From Hemileia vastatrix (lineage: Eukaryota; Basidiomycota; Pucciniomycetes; Pucciniales; Zaghouaniaceae), in contig JASXTE010000001.1 of the NCBI GenBank assembly GCA_030280995.1, positions 32,235,700 to 32,299,699 of the forward strand: 64,000 nucleotides of DNA. The letters are read 5' to 3'. Positions 55,301-64,000 of the stretch are shown piece after piece. How positions within the stretch are numbered: position 1 is the stretch's first letter; every line of letters begins with the position of its first letter. Below the pieces are notes generated by a model. The model was not told the origin of the DNA. It made no database searches and saw only the letters and a list, made by a program, of their open reading frames with translations. Both the position numbers and the translations under genes were made by a program.

Positions 55301-55978
55301 GGCCTTGAATTTGCTTATAATAGCACAAATCATTCTGTAACAGAGAAGAAACCATTTGAGCTCTGGCTGGGATACGTACCAAATACCCCAGTAAATCATA
55401 TAAATAAATTACCAAGGTTAGATATACACCCTGGTACTAAATCCTTTATTCATATGCAACAAATGTGTAGAAAGCATGCTGAAGAATGCATACAAAAAGC
55501 ATTTGAATATGAAAAGAAAAGGTGGGACAAATCTCATAAAGAATTTGAATTTAAAAAGGGAGATGAAGTCCTCATATCAACACTACATTTTAACTTACAA
55601 GGTAATGTTAAATTAAAGGATCCCTTTGTAGGACCTTTTGTAGTAAACAAAATGGTTGGTAATAATGCAGTGGAAGTCATATTATATGCTCCATATGATA
55701 GGAAACATCCAGTTTTCCCTATCTCATTATTAAAACCTTACCACACAAATGATCCTGACTTATTTCCAAAAAGAAGGGGAAGGCCTAAAAAGCAACCTGA
55801 AGAAATTGTGAAAAAAGCAGAGATTGAAAAAATACTCAAGAAAAGAATCCTTACTAAAGAAAAAGGATCTGAGTATTTACTAAGATTTAAAGGGAAATCA
55901 AATGAATTTGATAAATGGATACCTGAAAAAGAAATTTCTAATTTATCCACCCTTCTTAAAAAATTTAAACAGAAATAA
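52328..55978 (+). CDS. pol: Element B Pol: protease, RT, RNase H, integrase with AT-hook and chromodomain
   Basis: 1216 codons, uninterrupted, in the Gag frame. Protease LDTGAAGSVVS (about residue 55); RT with VYIDDIIVFSKT (about 408); RNase H with YTDASFIGLGAA (about 552), LITDCSAV and HRAGTLHSNVDLLSR; integrase zinc finger CHDDILAGHFNF...CDSCHKSK (about 787-835); core Asp in MDFVTGL (about 857), Asp in ISDRDPKF (about 919), Glu in GLAERMIQ (about 955); barrel with DPFVGPFVV; AT-hook core RRGRPKK; chromodomain with EYLLRFKGK and DKWIPEKEIS; ends KKFKQK. All catalytic residues are present, so the enzymes look functional if translated. The ATG at 52328 is probably internal to a Gag-Pol protein. 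Confidence 0.95.
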   Translation: MFLNDAIPHTDTSLTSIEEAEIIKNVSHDTYKITPIRAPVIICGKEMNAILDTGAAGSVVSINTLMKLDSKYKEKLEPVQTKNWRGFGSILNPIGKYKTAVFFKYNNGYVRAVCEFVVMDNNNCSDWFINGNDLLTKFGIKLDPANSCFTIGVNCKRKFKICSENSVYAISPREEQLLGGRTTNEVGELENEIQKASFSPQVSKIEEENILRLIKSYPMAFAHGSNELGLVKDHEMKISLSCDLDNIPGSLKKKPYPASPAKRKDIEDNIKMLLEMGIVEKVDTTPKYCVISPVFISYEKDKARLCIDYRALNKYTVDDIYPLPRIASIHATLQGAKYISCLDGNKGYHQIPVERISQNYLLITTHMGIYKYVRMPFGPKNAPSVFQKLMDSVFHQEMVKGWLLVYIDDIIVFSKTYDEHLSHLKRVFQRMDEINMTIALKKCKFGFQSLKVLGHVVSGLQICVDQNKVAAIKNIGIPKNVKEIQSFLGMCGYYRQYIKNYQSIAAPLTTLIRKNEAFIWNNERQHAFNKLKECLMTAPILGLPDFTLPFILYTDASFIGLGAALQQKQIINGKLSEVVICYISRTLRKTELRYGATQLEFLAVVWALEKLHYYLEDQKFALITDCSAVKSLLNMKTPNRHMFRWQLAVQEYRGRMTITHRAGTLHSNVDLLSRSPLPNDADNPAYVPENEVIHIFGIYIVDLEEEFMQTILENYSSDKDLSKLSTILNDPTNASMSALIKTLPPKYKNALEKGKLSIEDGYIYYRKKLSNVIVIPPSMKELMLSTCHDDILAGHFNFKKTLTRVKNTAWWINMKEDVQKYIETCDSCHKSKRLTGKRAGLLQQIEQPKAPWEIINMDFVTGLLLAGKESFNSCWVIVDRLTKMCKFIPTHKEVSAKDLALLWWTQMMNTDGFPKAIISDRDPKFTSEFWKSLIEVSGCQLKFSTAHHPQTVGLAERMIQTLEDMIRRYCAFGLEYKDNEKFTHDWVTLIPGLEFAYNSTNHSVTEKKPFELWLGYVPNTPVNHINKLPRLDIHPGTKSFIHMQQMCRKHAEECIQKAFEYEKKRWDKSHKEFEFKKGDEVLISTLHFNLQGNVKLKDPFVGPFVVNKMVGNNAVEVILYAPYDRKHPVFPISLLKPYHTNDPDLFPKRRGRPKKQPEEIVKKAEIEKILKKRILTKEKGSEYLLRFKGKSNEFDKWIPEKEISNLSTLLKKFKQK

Positions 55979-56145
55979 ATTTCTGTTCAACCAGCTGAGG
56001 GGTTAAAAACCAGTACTCATAATATTTTATTATGTTTTATTTCTTTAAAGTTCAATCTTTAATGCTACAGAATTATTCTGAATACCTGAAAATTACAAAT
56101 AAATAAATAAAATGTATAACTTATCATTTTTTTATTGTTTTTTTT

Positions 56146-56156
56146 GGGTGGGCGAG
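56146..56156 (+). other. Polypurine tract of element B
   Basis: GGGTGGGCGAG directly before TGTCAG of the 3' LTR, preceded by a T run. Confidence 0.75.
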
Positions 56157-57656
56157 TGTCAGACTGTATATCCCCAGGACTGAGTAAAAAGTGCTTATAA
56201 GTTATGTTAAACACATGAACTATACATGGGAACAAGAAATGAGAGTACACAAACAGTATACATAAGTAAAATTATGATAATACACATAGAATGCCATTAT
56301 AACACCTTATATACATGCATATATCCACCTTTTATAAGTCTTATGTACTTAATATTAAGTTGGAATATGTTAGGGTAATCTTAAGAACCTTAAGTATAAG
56401 GCTACATAATTTTTAAGTACACTTAAAGCTGTTATATTCATTGTTTTACACAAAAAACAAGAAATGCGCTTTATTTCACTTAAAAGTTGACTATATGCGC
56501 TATAAAATTGAAAATATCGAAATTGCGCTTTGACAGATCAATTGGGCTCATTTAGAACTATTGATTTGTCTATTTAAATGTATAAAAATAACACTTTTTA
56601 AATTTGGTGTTTTTTATGCCAGAAATGGCTTCTGTGTACTGGCTACATACTGCCTGCTTTTTTCCTGTGTGAATAGCTTCATTTTTAGCAAAGTTAGCTT
56701 TTTCACACTATAATTACACCACATTCTACGCCCACTGTGGGGAAACACACTAAAATAGGCGACAGGCGCTTATTTAGTGTCCTAGCTTAATTAATAATGC
56801 ATTGACCTTGTTTATATGCACTACTTTCTTTAATAACCTTACTCTTTGCACTTTATTTCATCACCACGCTTAAATTGGCCTAATTTTAGTCAAGGATTTA
56901 CCCGTGCAAGCGCCTGCCAAGGACTGCATGTAGTTACCCCACATCCCACGCTCTATTTTAAGTTTTTGGGTGGTTTTTCAGTCAATATTGGTTATTTTTG
57001 AATGGGAATTTCACGTAGTATAATGTCAGTATTAGCCCCTTCATTTCTGCTGTAGACTCCCCTTATTATTAAGCTATAATTAACCTTAAAAAGTCTTCTT
57101 TCACCTTGTTATAATATTGTTTTCCACGCATATACTCTCTTTTTTTCTTTTCTTTAATTTTGATGGATCTCCCTTATTATTAATAGGATTTTAGTGGTTG
57201 TTGTTTGTTTAATTATGTTATTGGTCACTAGGGGCGTTGATAGAGAGGTCTATTACTTGTTTGAAGGTGTCATTAACATTGTATTGGGTGGTACATCAAG
57301 GTGGTTATTGGGGAAACTTAGTGTGTATAAAAGGAGGGGGTTTTTGGTCTTGTTTTCTGCATTCCTTATCATTTACAATTTACCAATATAACCAAATCAA
57401 TTACAATACATATCAATTAGTACTTTTATAAGACTTTTGAATAGTATCTGAATTATAAAATCTATTTTTCTACCAACTACAAAGATTGTAAGCCACATAT
57501 AAAATAGTGAGAGTTATATTACTGAGACCTTAATTTTGATTATATTTTACTACTGATTGGATTTAGATTACAGTATTCATATAGGACCATTAAAATCTTC
57601 TAGACAACTGAACATTCAAGCTAGTTCACGTCCTTGTACTTGACCTTAGCCTGACA
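56157..57656 (+). repeat. 3' LTR of element B
   Basis: Starts TGTCAGACTGTATATCC, ends CCTGACA, followed by GGAAG. It has intact TG...CA ends. Confidence 0.93.
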
Positions 57657-58966
57657 GGAAGAGTCACCATCAAATGTTGGATTTTGGTCAATTTTAGGCC
57701 AAATTTTCTGATTTTAATTAATTTCCTTTTGGCTTACCTGTCTCTGTGTAAGAAGCAGCTGCAATTTTTTTAATTGAGCAGTAATCTCATTATTTAGCCC
57801 ATCAGTAGATGAAAAAAGTGCATCATCAATTTTTGATGGAACCTCAGAAACATCTACAGGTTTCTCTTATACTAATTTTTATTTACAGGAGCTTGGCTCT
57901 GGTTCATTTGGAGTATCTTGTGCAAAAGATTCTTTCAGAGGAGTTTCAGAGTATTTTTTTCATATAATTATGAGGTCAATTTTTCTTCAATGTTGGTTAA
58001 CCTTGTTTTTATCCTTGGAATACTAGTTAATGTCTCATTGAAAGTAGCAAAAAATAACTGTTTCTTATGTATTAAAGATGAATAATGATCATTTAGTTTT
58101 TTCAAGTTTGATTTATGATCTTCTAGTCCTTGGAAAAAAAGAGACACAGTCTGTTGAAATTTGAACAGATAATTTTTAATATTTTGCCACAAAGCAAATT
58201 TCTTATTACTATTCTCATAATTTACCTTGTACATTAAAAATTCATCAGAAAACCTATTCAACTCACTTTTAAATGCTTGGTAATTTTATCAGTTAACAAG
58301 CTATTAATTTTTTGTGTTAATTGTAGGTTGTTCACTATCTGATTTTGTTTGGTGATAATGTCTCTCAAATATTGGTTGTCAATAGTTGCTACATCAGGGA
58401 AATCTCTCAGGATAGAGACAGAGTAATTCTCAAGAGTCTCATTTACTTCAGGATCAATTGATTTATCTACAATAGCCATATCTGGATTTATATTTGAGGT
58501 ATTAATTAAAACTAAAGGGGAATTCACATTAGAAGACAATTAATTATCTAGTCTTCTAAACCAGTATCTACTGGTCTCAAAGTGACATCTCCCACCCAAG
58601 AGTTACCTGAAGGAACTGAATCAGTTACAAGAAAAGGAACTTGGGGTTCAATTGAAGGCTTTAAAATGGTTTTGAAAAAATTTGGATGTAGTTTTTTATC
58701 TTTCTTCTTCCTACATGGTAAGGATCAGGAGGGGCTACATTGAATTTTTGGGTCCTGGATGGATCTTCTTGAGGAGCCTGTTGCATCTGCAGGGCTAGAA
58801 GTGAGTCCCATTGAGTTTTCTTCCAGTCCCACTTCAATTTTGATACTTCCACCTTCTCTTTTTGCTGAGGAGGAACCGCTTGTTTATGTTTTTCTACTTG
58901 TTGAGTTTTCTTCCTCTCTTGAAGAAAAATCACTATGCTTTTTACTGTTCCCTCTAGTAGTTCTTC
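57657..58966 (-). pseudogene. gag: Element C Gag N-terminal half and ORF0 tail, decayed
   Basis: Continues C to the right of B: capsid start (about 57660-57710), coiled-coil frames 57968-58261 and 58258-58539, and the ORF0 exon-2 tail at 58661-58933 with SKLKWDWKK, DPSRTQKF and PDPYHVGRRK, which matches QWKWDYL, PSRTPNF and PHPYQQGRRKK of A. At the place of the second intron donor, C reads TTTTAAAGC, so that site is lost. Cut at 58967-58971 by solo LTR S1. Confidence 0.8.
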
Positions 58967-58971
58967 CTTTG

Positions 58972-60265
58972 TGTCAGCCAGGATATACCAGGAGCCCAGT
59001 AAATTTTATGTCAATTTACTGTAACTAAAAGAGGGCGTAAAAATTTGCTTATTATGTATATAAATTAATCTTATATTGCAAAATGAAATGATATAATTAT
59101 TTTATTAAATATATATAAATATTATATTAATTTTATTATTATATAAATTATTTATACATTTAAATTAAGCATGATATATATTCTATAAACTATGGCGCAT
59201 TTTTTATGTATTTAATATATACAAATTTATAATTAATTAATTATAAATATATATTATAACTATAAGTGTAAAATTGACTTATAATGTAATTAAATTAATT
59301 AATTAAATTTATATATTAAATAAACCTTTGTCATATATTATTAAAAAATGATGTTGGGCACTTTTTTGACCCTTAATTGTGCCAGTAAAATTATTAAATA
59401 AATTATAAAACTTATTTAATAATATGGTATTAAAATTCTCACTTTAAATTAGAAATATCATTAAATTAATTATATGATTCATTTAAAATAATTATTAAAT
59501 TAATTACATAGTTAAAACAATTAATTAAAATTGCTTTATACTGGATTTAATTGATTACATGGATTTTTGCGTGAAAAAAATTCTAATTGTTTTAATTAAA
59601 CCCTTTACATCCTACTGTAATGTCTGTTTTGGATTCCTTTTATCACAGTTCTTATGTTTCAGGCTTACTTAGCTACTACTATTTTAATTAACTAGTTTGG
59701 GAACTTATGGTGTGAAGATTATTTACTTATTCATGGGTTTAGTTAATTTATTCATATTTTTCTCTTAATATCTATGTTTCATTTCTATTCTTTCATATTC
59801 ATGTTTTAGCTTATTACTATTTTTTATATACTCATTTGTGGCGCTTCAGAGGTCCCCTGGTTTATAAAAGGGCCTTGGTTAATCCCCTTTAGCCCATCAC
59901 TTATTATACACTCAAACTTGGATATATTCTTTTAATATAATACATTTATTATTATTTTTATTTGTATCACAATTCTAATTTAAGTTTTGTATAAATAACT
60001 ACACTTTGCAATAAGTCTAATAATAATAATAGTGTTTACCATGCATTGAAAATAATTCTTATTTAAATAAATATATTATAATTTAATAACCCTCACTACT
60101 GTATCAAGTCCCAAGGAATCTTGTCTCCTCTCTCTCTTAGAATAATTATTTCTTTTTTTTTATTATTTTATTTCTTTATCTTTTATAACTCTTTCCCTCT
60201 ATTTTCCTCCTCCTCTACTCTGTTCTTTTTCTCTTCTTCTCCTTCTTCTAGACGACCGGCCAATA
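58972..60265 (+). mobile_element. S1: solo LTR of the A family in element C
   Basis: Starts TGTCAGCCAGGATATACCAG, like the A LTR (TGTCAGCCAGGCTATTCCAG), and ends GACGACCGGCCAATA, aligning without gaps to GACGACTGACCGACA of A. Flanked by CTTTG (58967-58971 and 60266-60270). A TATAAAAGGGCC box is kept near 59860. No internal region, so LTR-LTR recombination removed the rest. Length 1294 bp against 1136 in A; highly AT-rich and diverged. Confidence 0.88.
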
Positions 60266-60820
60266 CTTTGCCTTTAATCTGAGGTTCTCTGTTCTCAACT
60301 CCTTGATGTGAGTTGAAAGTTTGTTTACCTGCTGCTGTGCTGGCAATTTTTTTATTTTGAAGCCTTTTCAAAGTTCCTCTCACTACGCAATATAGGGGGA
60401 GGACTTACTAGCAATTCACCAACCTGAACTCATATGGAACTCAGATAAAACTCATACTGAACCTTATACTGAACTCTATTTGAGCACCCACCTAAAACTT
60501 CTCTTCTGAGTGGTGTTCATCCCTGATTGTATGGTTCCTTTCTTTATAGCTCAATGTGTGTTCAATCTGTGGTGATTTTGGGTGAAAGGTTGCAGACTTG
60601 CTAGAAAGTCCACCTCCTATATTGTGTGGTGTCTGGAGGGAGCACCTGGGGAGGTTTTTCTTTCTTGATCTCCACCTCCTGCATTTCCACACCCTTTTTG
60701 GTTCAATTATTTAGTAATTTGAGAAAATTTAGTAGTCAAAGGAGAGCTTACAGAATTTTCATCATAATTGATTAGATCCAACTCCTCTTCATTGTTGGTA
60801 GAAATACTTAAATCAGCCAT
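60266..60820 (-). pseudogene. Element C gag/ORF0 start
   Basis: Start codon at 60820 (MADLSISTNNEEELDL), exon 1 to 60752, intron-like segment 60751-60694 (donor GTAAGC, ACTAAAT branch-like site, AG end, 58 nt), then exon 2 with GVEMQEVEIK in the ORF0 frame, corresponding to DVEMTGN in A. The unspliced frame meets TAA inside the segment. MITE M3 (60381-60631) and then S1 interrupt exon 2; the part between them (60270-60378) still matches A (KRLQNKK in the overlapping gag frame). Confidence 0.7.
60381..60631. mobile_element. MITE M3, CACTA-like, 251 bp
   Basis: Ends CACTACGCAATATAGGGGGA and, reversed, CACCACACAATATAGGAGGT, flanked by TCT on both sides (60378-60380, 60632-60634). It interrupts the ORF0/gag sequence of C, which continues on both sides when compared with A. 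Interior resembles M2 more closely than M1. Confidence 0.9.
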
Positions 60821-60899
60821 TATTTGAATAACTTGGGCTGAAAGAAAAATATTTTAATATTTTGTCAGTGATTATTTTTTATTTGTTTAAAAAAACAAA

Positions 60900-61180
60900 A
60901 AATAAAAAATATTAAAAATATTTATATCAAATTAAAATTTATTATTTATTACCAGGACTAATATTTAACTGAAATAATTAAATAATATACTTTTATTATC
61001 TATTACCAGGAATAATATTCAACTGAAATAATGAAATAATATATTAATTATCAGGACTAATATTCAACTGAAATAATTAAATAATATATTGTTATTATTT
61101 ACTACCAGGACTAATAGTCAACTGAGATAATGAAATAATATATTAATTATCAGGACCACTAGTCAACTGAAATTTTTAGT
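60900..61180. repeat. Tandem repeat in the leader of element C, about 60-bp unit
   Basis: About five units of ATTA-(C)CAGGA(C/A)TAATA-TTCAACTGAAATAAT. The leader of A has related but looser words (GGACTAAG...GTCAAC), so the array expanded within C. Confidence 0.8.
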
Positions 61181-61605
61181 TAATTCAAATAATTTTCAGT
61201 CAAATAATTAAAATTATATTACCTACAGGAATAAGAACAATTTGTGCTCTTTCTTGGTCTACTAGGAAAAAATAAAAAAATATATATATCAGACATCTCC
61301 TTCTGTAATTTGAGTAAGTAAATGCATATTTCAAAGTGTAGAGTAATAAAAAGTTATATGTATAGTATGAATTATTCAGAAGGAGACCTATGGATAATAA
61401 CCACTATATTCACTACAAAATTATAGGAAATTTATGTCTATATAAGCTTTCTTATTTGGAGTAAAGTTTGATTCCTTGTTTCAGCAAAAAATACTTTCAC
61501 ATGCTTTTAAAATTTTTTTTTGTCCGAAAAATTGCTATAGGTCTCTGGAGTTGATGGTCCCATGGAGTTGTTGGCATCAAGGTATTAATGGGTCAACAAC
61601 AATTT

Positions 61606-61618
61606 GGAAAGGGTCCCA
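61606..61618 (-). other. Primer binding site of element C
   Basis: TGGGACCCTTTCC on the minus strand, 2 nt from the 5' LTR; close to the PBS of A, B and D with changes in the middle. Confidence 0.7.
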
Positions 61619-61620
61619 GT

Positions 61621-62022
61621 TTTCAGAGAGGTCTTTTGGTCTAGAAGATAATTCCAGCAGTCCAACAGCATTCAAGGTTAGGATAACTCTAGGTTTCAAG
61701 ATTTTGTGTGTATATAATCAATTATATTTTTTACTCAATTAAAAGGTAGAGAATCTATTATTATTATTACTGTATAACTTAGAATAATCAATTTTAAATA
61801 CTAAGAAAATCTTAATAGTATTAATGGTATTAAATTTGTATATAATATTTAATGTAAGTAATGAATGGCATAAAAACAGCAAAATAGAGGGGCATTATAT
61901 AGGCAAAGGAGAGTGAAAAAATATGTTAAAACCTACCCCATACAAGAATATAACATGGAGAAATTCCCACAATTAAATTTCAAATTAAAATATTATAAGA
62001 AAGAATGTCATCCAAGCTGCTA
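61621..62022 (-). repeat. 5' LTR of element C, shortened
   Basis: Matches the first 350 bp of 42933-43573, then similarity stops at 62010. The following TCCAAGCTGCTA may be the eroded terminus GCCCAGCTGACA after an internal deletion of about 250 bp. The 88-codon frame at 61476 crosses the LTR edge and is not a gene. Confidence 0.65.
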
Positions 62023-62144
62023 GACTCACCCAGTTTGATAATTAATTATTTCCTGGGATGAGGGCACACCTTTTTATTATTATTAATTTTATTATATTTA
62101 CTTTTAATTTATGTGCAATAAATTAACTAGTTACAAAAAAAAAT

Positions 62145-64000
62145 CACCACAGAAAAAATGGGGGGGTATTGCTAGCAATACCCCTTGCTTGAACTCCGTT
62201 GAGCCACAAATCTATGCTTGAATTATGCACACATCATCACCATGTAGGAAATTGTTTGGCCTTACATTTAGTCAGAGATTTGTCACAAATTGAGCTCAAG
62301 ATGAACCTACTTTGATCACCGTTTGATCTTGTAAAATCCTAATTTGATCATCAGTTGAACTCCCTTTGATCTCAATTTGATCTAACATAAGCTTTTGAAT
62401 ATCCAATATGTCAACTATTCACTTTCAAAAAGATTCGTAATGAATTTCACATGGAATATTAGAAACGAAACCAGTAATTTTGAGTAAATGGCTCATCAAA
62501 ATAATTAATCTACAACAAAATACCATCAAAATTCAATCTGATTACTGAAAACTTTTGGTAAAATGACTAATAGATATTTAAATTGGAAAATAATATTCCA
62601 TTTCTCAATTTCAAATTCAAAATATAAATCCTCATTTGAAATGTGAATTTTGTAGATTCCTTGCCTTCCTATATTATGAGTAATATTTGAGGTATTTTAC
62701 AACTTTGTAAATATGGTGTTGTGCTGCTAGAAATTATCTCTGTTTCAATTCAACTTTATTGAAGCTTGATTCCAGAATGATACATATTTTATAACTATTT
62801 TGAGAAAAAAGTCACTAGTAATGAATTTAGTCTTTTATCTGTCCTTAATTAAACCTCACTTAATCCTACTTAAATCCAAATTGACCCGCAAAAACCTTAT
62901 TCAAGATATTTTTTAGCCCAGGATGATTCAAGATTGGAGCAGAATATTATTTTAAATATCCAATATGCCTATTGATTAAATTTCTTCAAGCTTACTTTAA
63001 ATTCACATTAACATTAACTTTCACAGGAAATATTAAACACAAATCATGAAAATATAGTATTTAAAATCATAATAAATATAATATAATATGCTTACAACAA
63101 AATTTCCTTTCTGGATTAATTGAAACAAAAAATTGTTCATTTGTGAAAATAGAAAAAATACTATCCATCCTGAATTTAGAATTCATTTTTAAAAATTTAA
63201 TGCCCCCTCACTTTCAAGTTTATCATGTATTTCAAAAATTATATTTTTAATAATTCCTGAGATATAAACTTGGGGATATCAAAAACTAAAACATCAGCAA
63301 ATTGAAATGTTTTTTATTGTTATGAATGGAAATAATGATTGAAAAACACCATTAGAGCAAGTTTGATTTTGAATAATAGGCATACTTTCTCATGTAAATT
63401 TCAATAAAAATAATTTTTATTCTTACATAAGTTGCGGTGGATACATTTGAGCTCAAAAAGAATTAAAATTGACAAAATAAGACTTCTATAATTCATATTC
63501 AAAAATGAAATCACCCTTCATTATCTACCTGTAAACTATTTTAAATTGAATAATTTCAAAGTCAGTATATACTGATGTTATTTTTTCTTCTAAAAAATTT
63601 ATTATATAGATTAATAGTCATAAACAGTTGACATAGATGTTAAATTTATATAAGCAATCTTTAATGCATAAAATGATAAAACTATCTTTTATGTAAAAAG
63701 TGATGAAGGAAAAAAATATTATTAAATTTTTGATGCACTATCAATAAAATTGAAGATAGAGCATATCAAAAGTTTAAACTTAATTTCAATTTTGATATCA
63801 TCATTTTATTTTATTTTACTTGAGTAGAAAACAGATTTTAAATCTCAATATAATTTTAAATCCCATTAGTTTGTAGATTTCAACATTTGAAACTATGAAA
63901 TAAATATTTATGAAAGAATTTTACAATATTTGCCCTTCTAAAAACTCATAAATACAACTTCAAATCTTCTAACCTTCACAAGTAACCACAATGCATTCTG
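62145..64000. mobile_element. Left end of another CACTA-like unit, then AT-rich DNA
   Basis: CACCACAGAAAAAATGGGGG is followed by a perfect 22-bp palindrome (62163-62184, centre TTGCTAGCAA), the same subterminal plan as MITEs M1-M3 (GGACTTGCTAGCAAGTCC). Downstream to about 62390 are repeated TTTGATC/GAACTC words like subterminal repeats. No other end is seen before the window stops. From 62400 on there is no supported gene, only AT-rich sequence. Confidence 0.4.

Larger units (their letters stand above)
48036..57656 (+). mobile_element. Ty3-type LTR retrotransposon B (chromovirus), nearly intact
   Basis: 9621 bp with two 1500-bp LTRs (48036-49535, 56157-57656) that differ at about 30 sites by eye, and a 5-bp duplication GGAAG (48031-48035, 57657-57661). 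Same plan as D. Inserted into gag of C: removing B and one GGAAG restores the reading seen in A (GCCAATCAGAGGAAGAATCACC). ORF0, Gag and Pol are complete apart from one stop in Gag-Pol at 52316. Confidence 0.96.
42933..62022 (-). mobile_element. Ty3-type LTR retrotransposon C, old, with three nested insertions
   Basis: Minus-strand element related to A in its internal region but with different LTRs (42933-43573 and 61621 to about 62022, the latter shortened). PBS at 61606-61618, gag start at 60820, PPT at 43574-43585. Interrupted by B (48036-57656), solo LTR S1 (58972-60265) and MITE M3 (60381-60631). Each insertion site is bracketed by a target duplication and reads through by comparison with A. 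Its own target duplication is not certain (AGAAT/AGACT at best). Confidence 0.88.

Noticed and set aside
58759..59028. 89-codon plus-strand frame over C ORF0
   Set aside because: Antisense of the conserved ORF0 tail and runs into solo LTR S1.

Overview
The window looks like a repeat-rich, AT-rich, gene-poor stretch of a fungal nuclear genome. The support is: (i) Ty3/mdg4-type (chromovirus) retrotransposons with chromodomain integrases; (ii) short spliceosomal-type introns of 49-64 nt with GTRAGT-like donors, CTAAC/CTGAC-like branch sites and YAG ends; (iii) PIF/Harbinger-type transposase remains next to a TET/JBP-like 2OG-Fe(II) oxygenase fragment, a combination I associate with basidiomycetes and especially large rust-fungus genomes. 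The rust assignment (Pucciniales) is inference. I found no tRNA, rRNA, CRISPR array or confident host housekeeping gene.

Layout. 1-5124: accessory DNA with hairpin-forming repeats, a degenerate minisatellite and two small related Cys-rich genes on the minus strand. 5125-35930: a Ty3 element (D, plus strand, TSD AGTAT) split by a 21-kb unit (X, 6653-27740) with 39-bp inverted ends and a GTT duplication. X contains a young Ty3 element (A, minus strand, 7615-16777, TSD TTATA), a satellite made of palindromes (17.88-19.63 kb) and a Harbinger-type transposon (H1, 23535-27519, TSD AAT), which itself holds a CACTA-like MITE (M1, TSD ATA). 35931-42721: a second, decayed Harbinger-like unit (H2) with an acidic-repeat reading frame, a transposase relic, MITE M2 and a stray integrase fragment. 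42933-62022: an old minus-strand Ty3 element (C) broken by a nearly intact plus-strand Ty3 element (B, 48036-57656, TSD GGAAG), a solo LTR (S1, TSD CTTTG) and MITE M3 (TSD TCT). 62145-64000: the start of another CACTA-like unit, then AT-rich DNA without a recognisable gene.

How the parts work together. A and B each encode Gag-Pol in a single frame (zinc knuckle, protease, RT, RNase H, integrase, AT-hook, chromodomain), with one or two breaks each. In all four Ty3 copies (A, B, C, D) the first Met codons are followed at once by an intron-like segment of 58 or 64 nt. Splicing it joins the start codon to a second overlapping frame (here ORF0) that encodes a coiled-coil, KWDW/Y-containing, basic protein. 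Removing the segment also removes the in-frame stops present in B and C. This spliced, overprinted ORF0 is the most interesting candidate for an undescribed retroelement expression system here. A second 58-nt intron-like segment sits exactly at the ORF0 stop in A, B and D and is unexplained.

Other leads: two adjacent structured repeats at 694-922 with several compensatory base-pair changes, the palindrome satellite, and the pairing of a TET/JBP-like oxygenase with a Harbinger transposase inside one set of terminal repeats.
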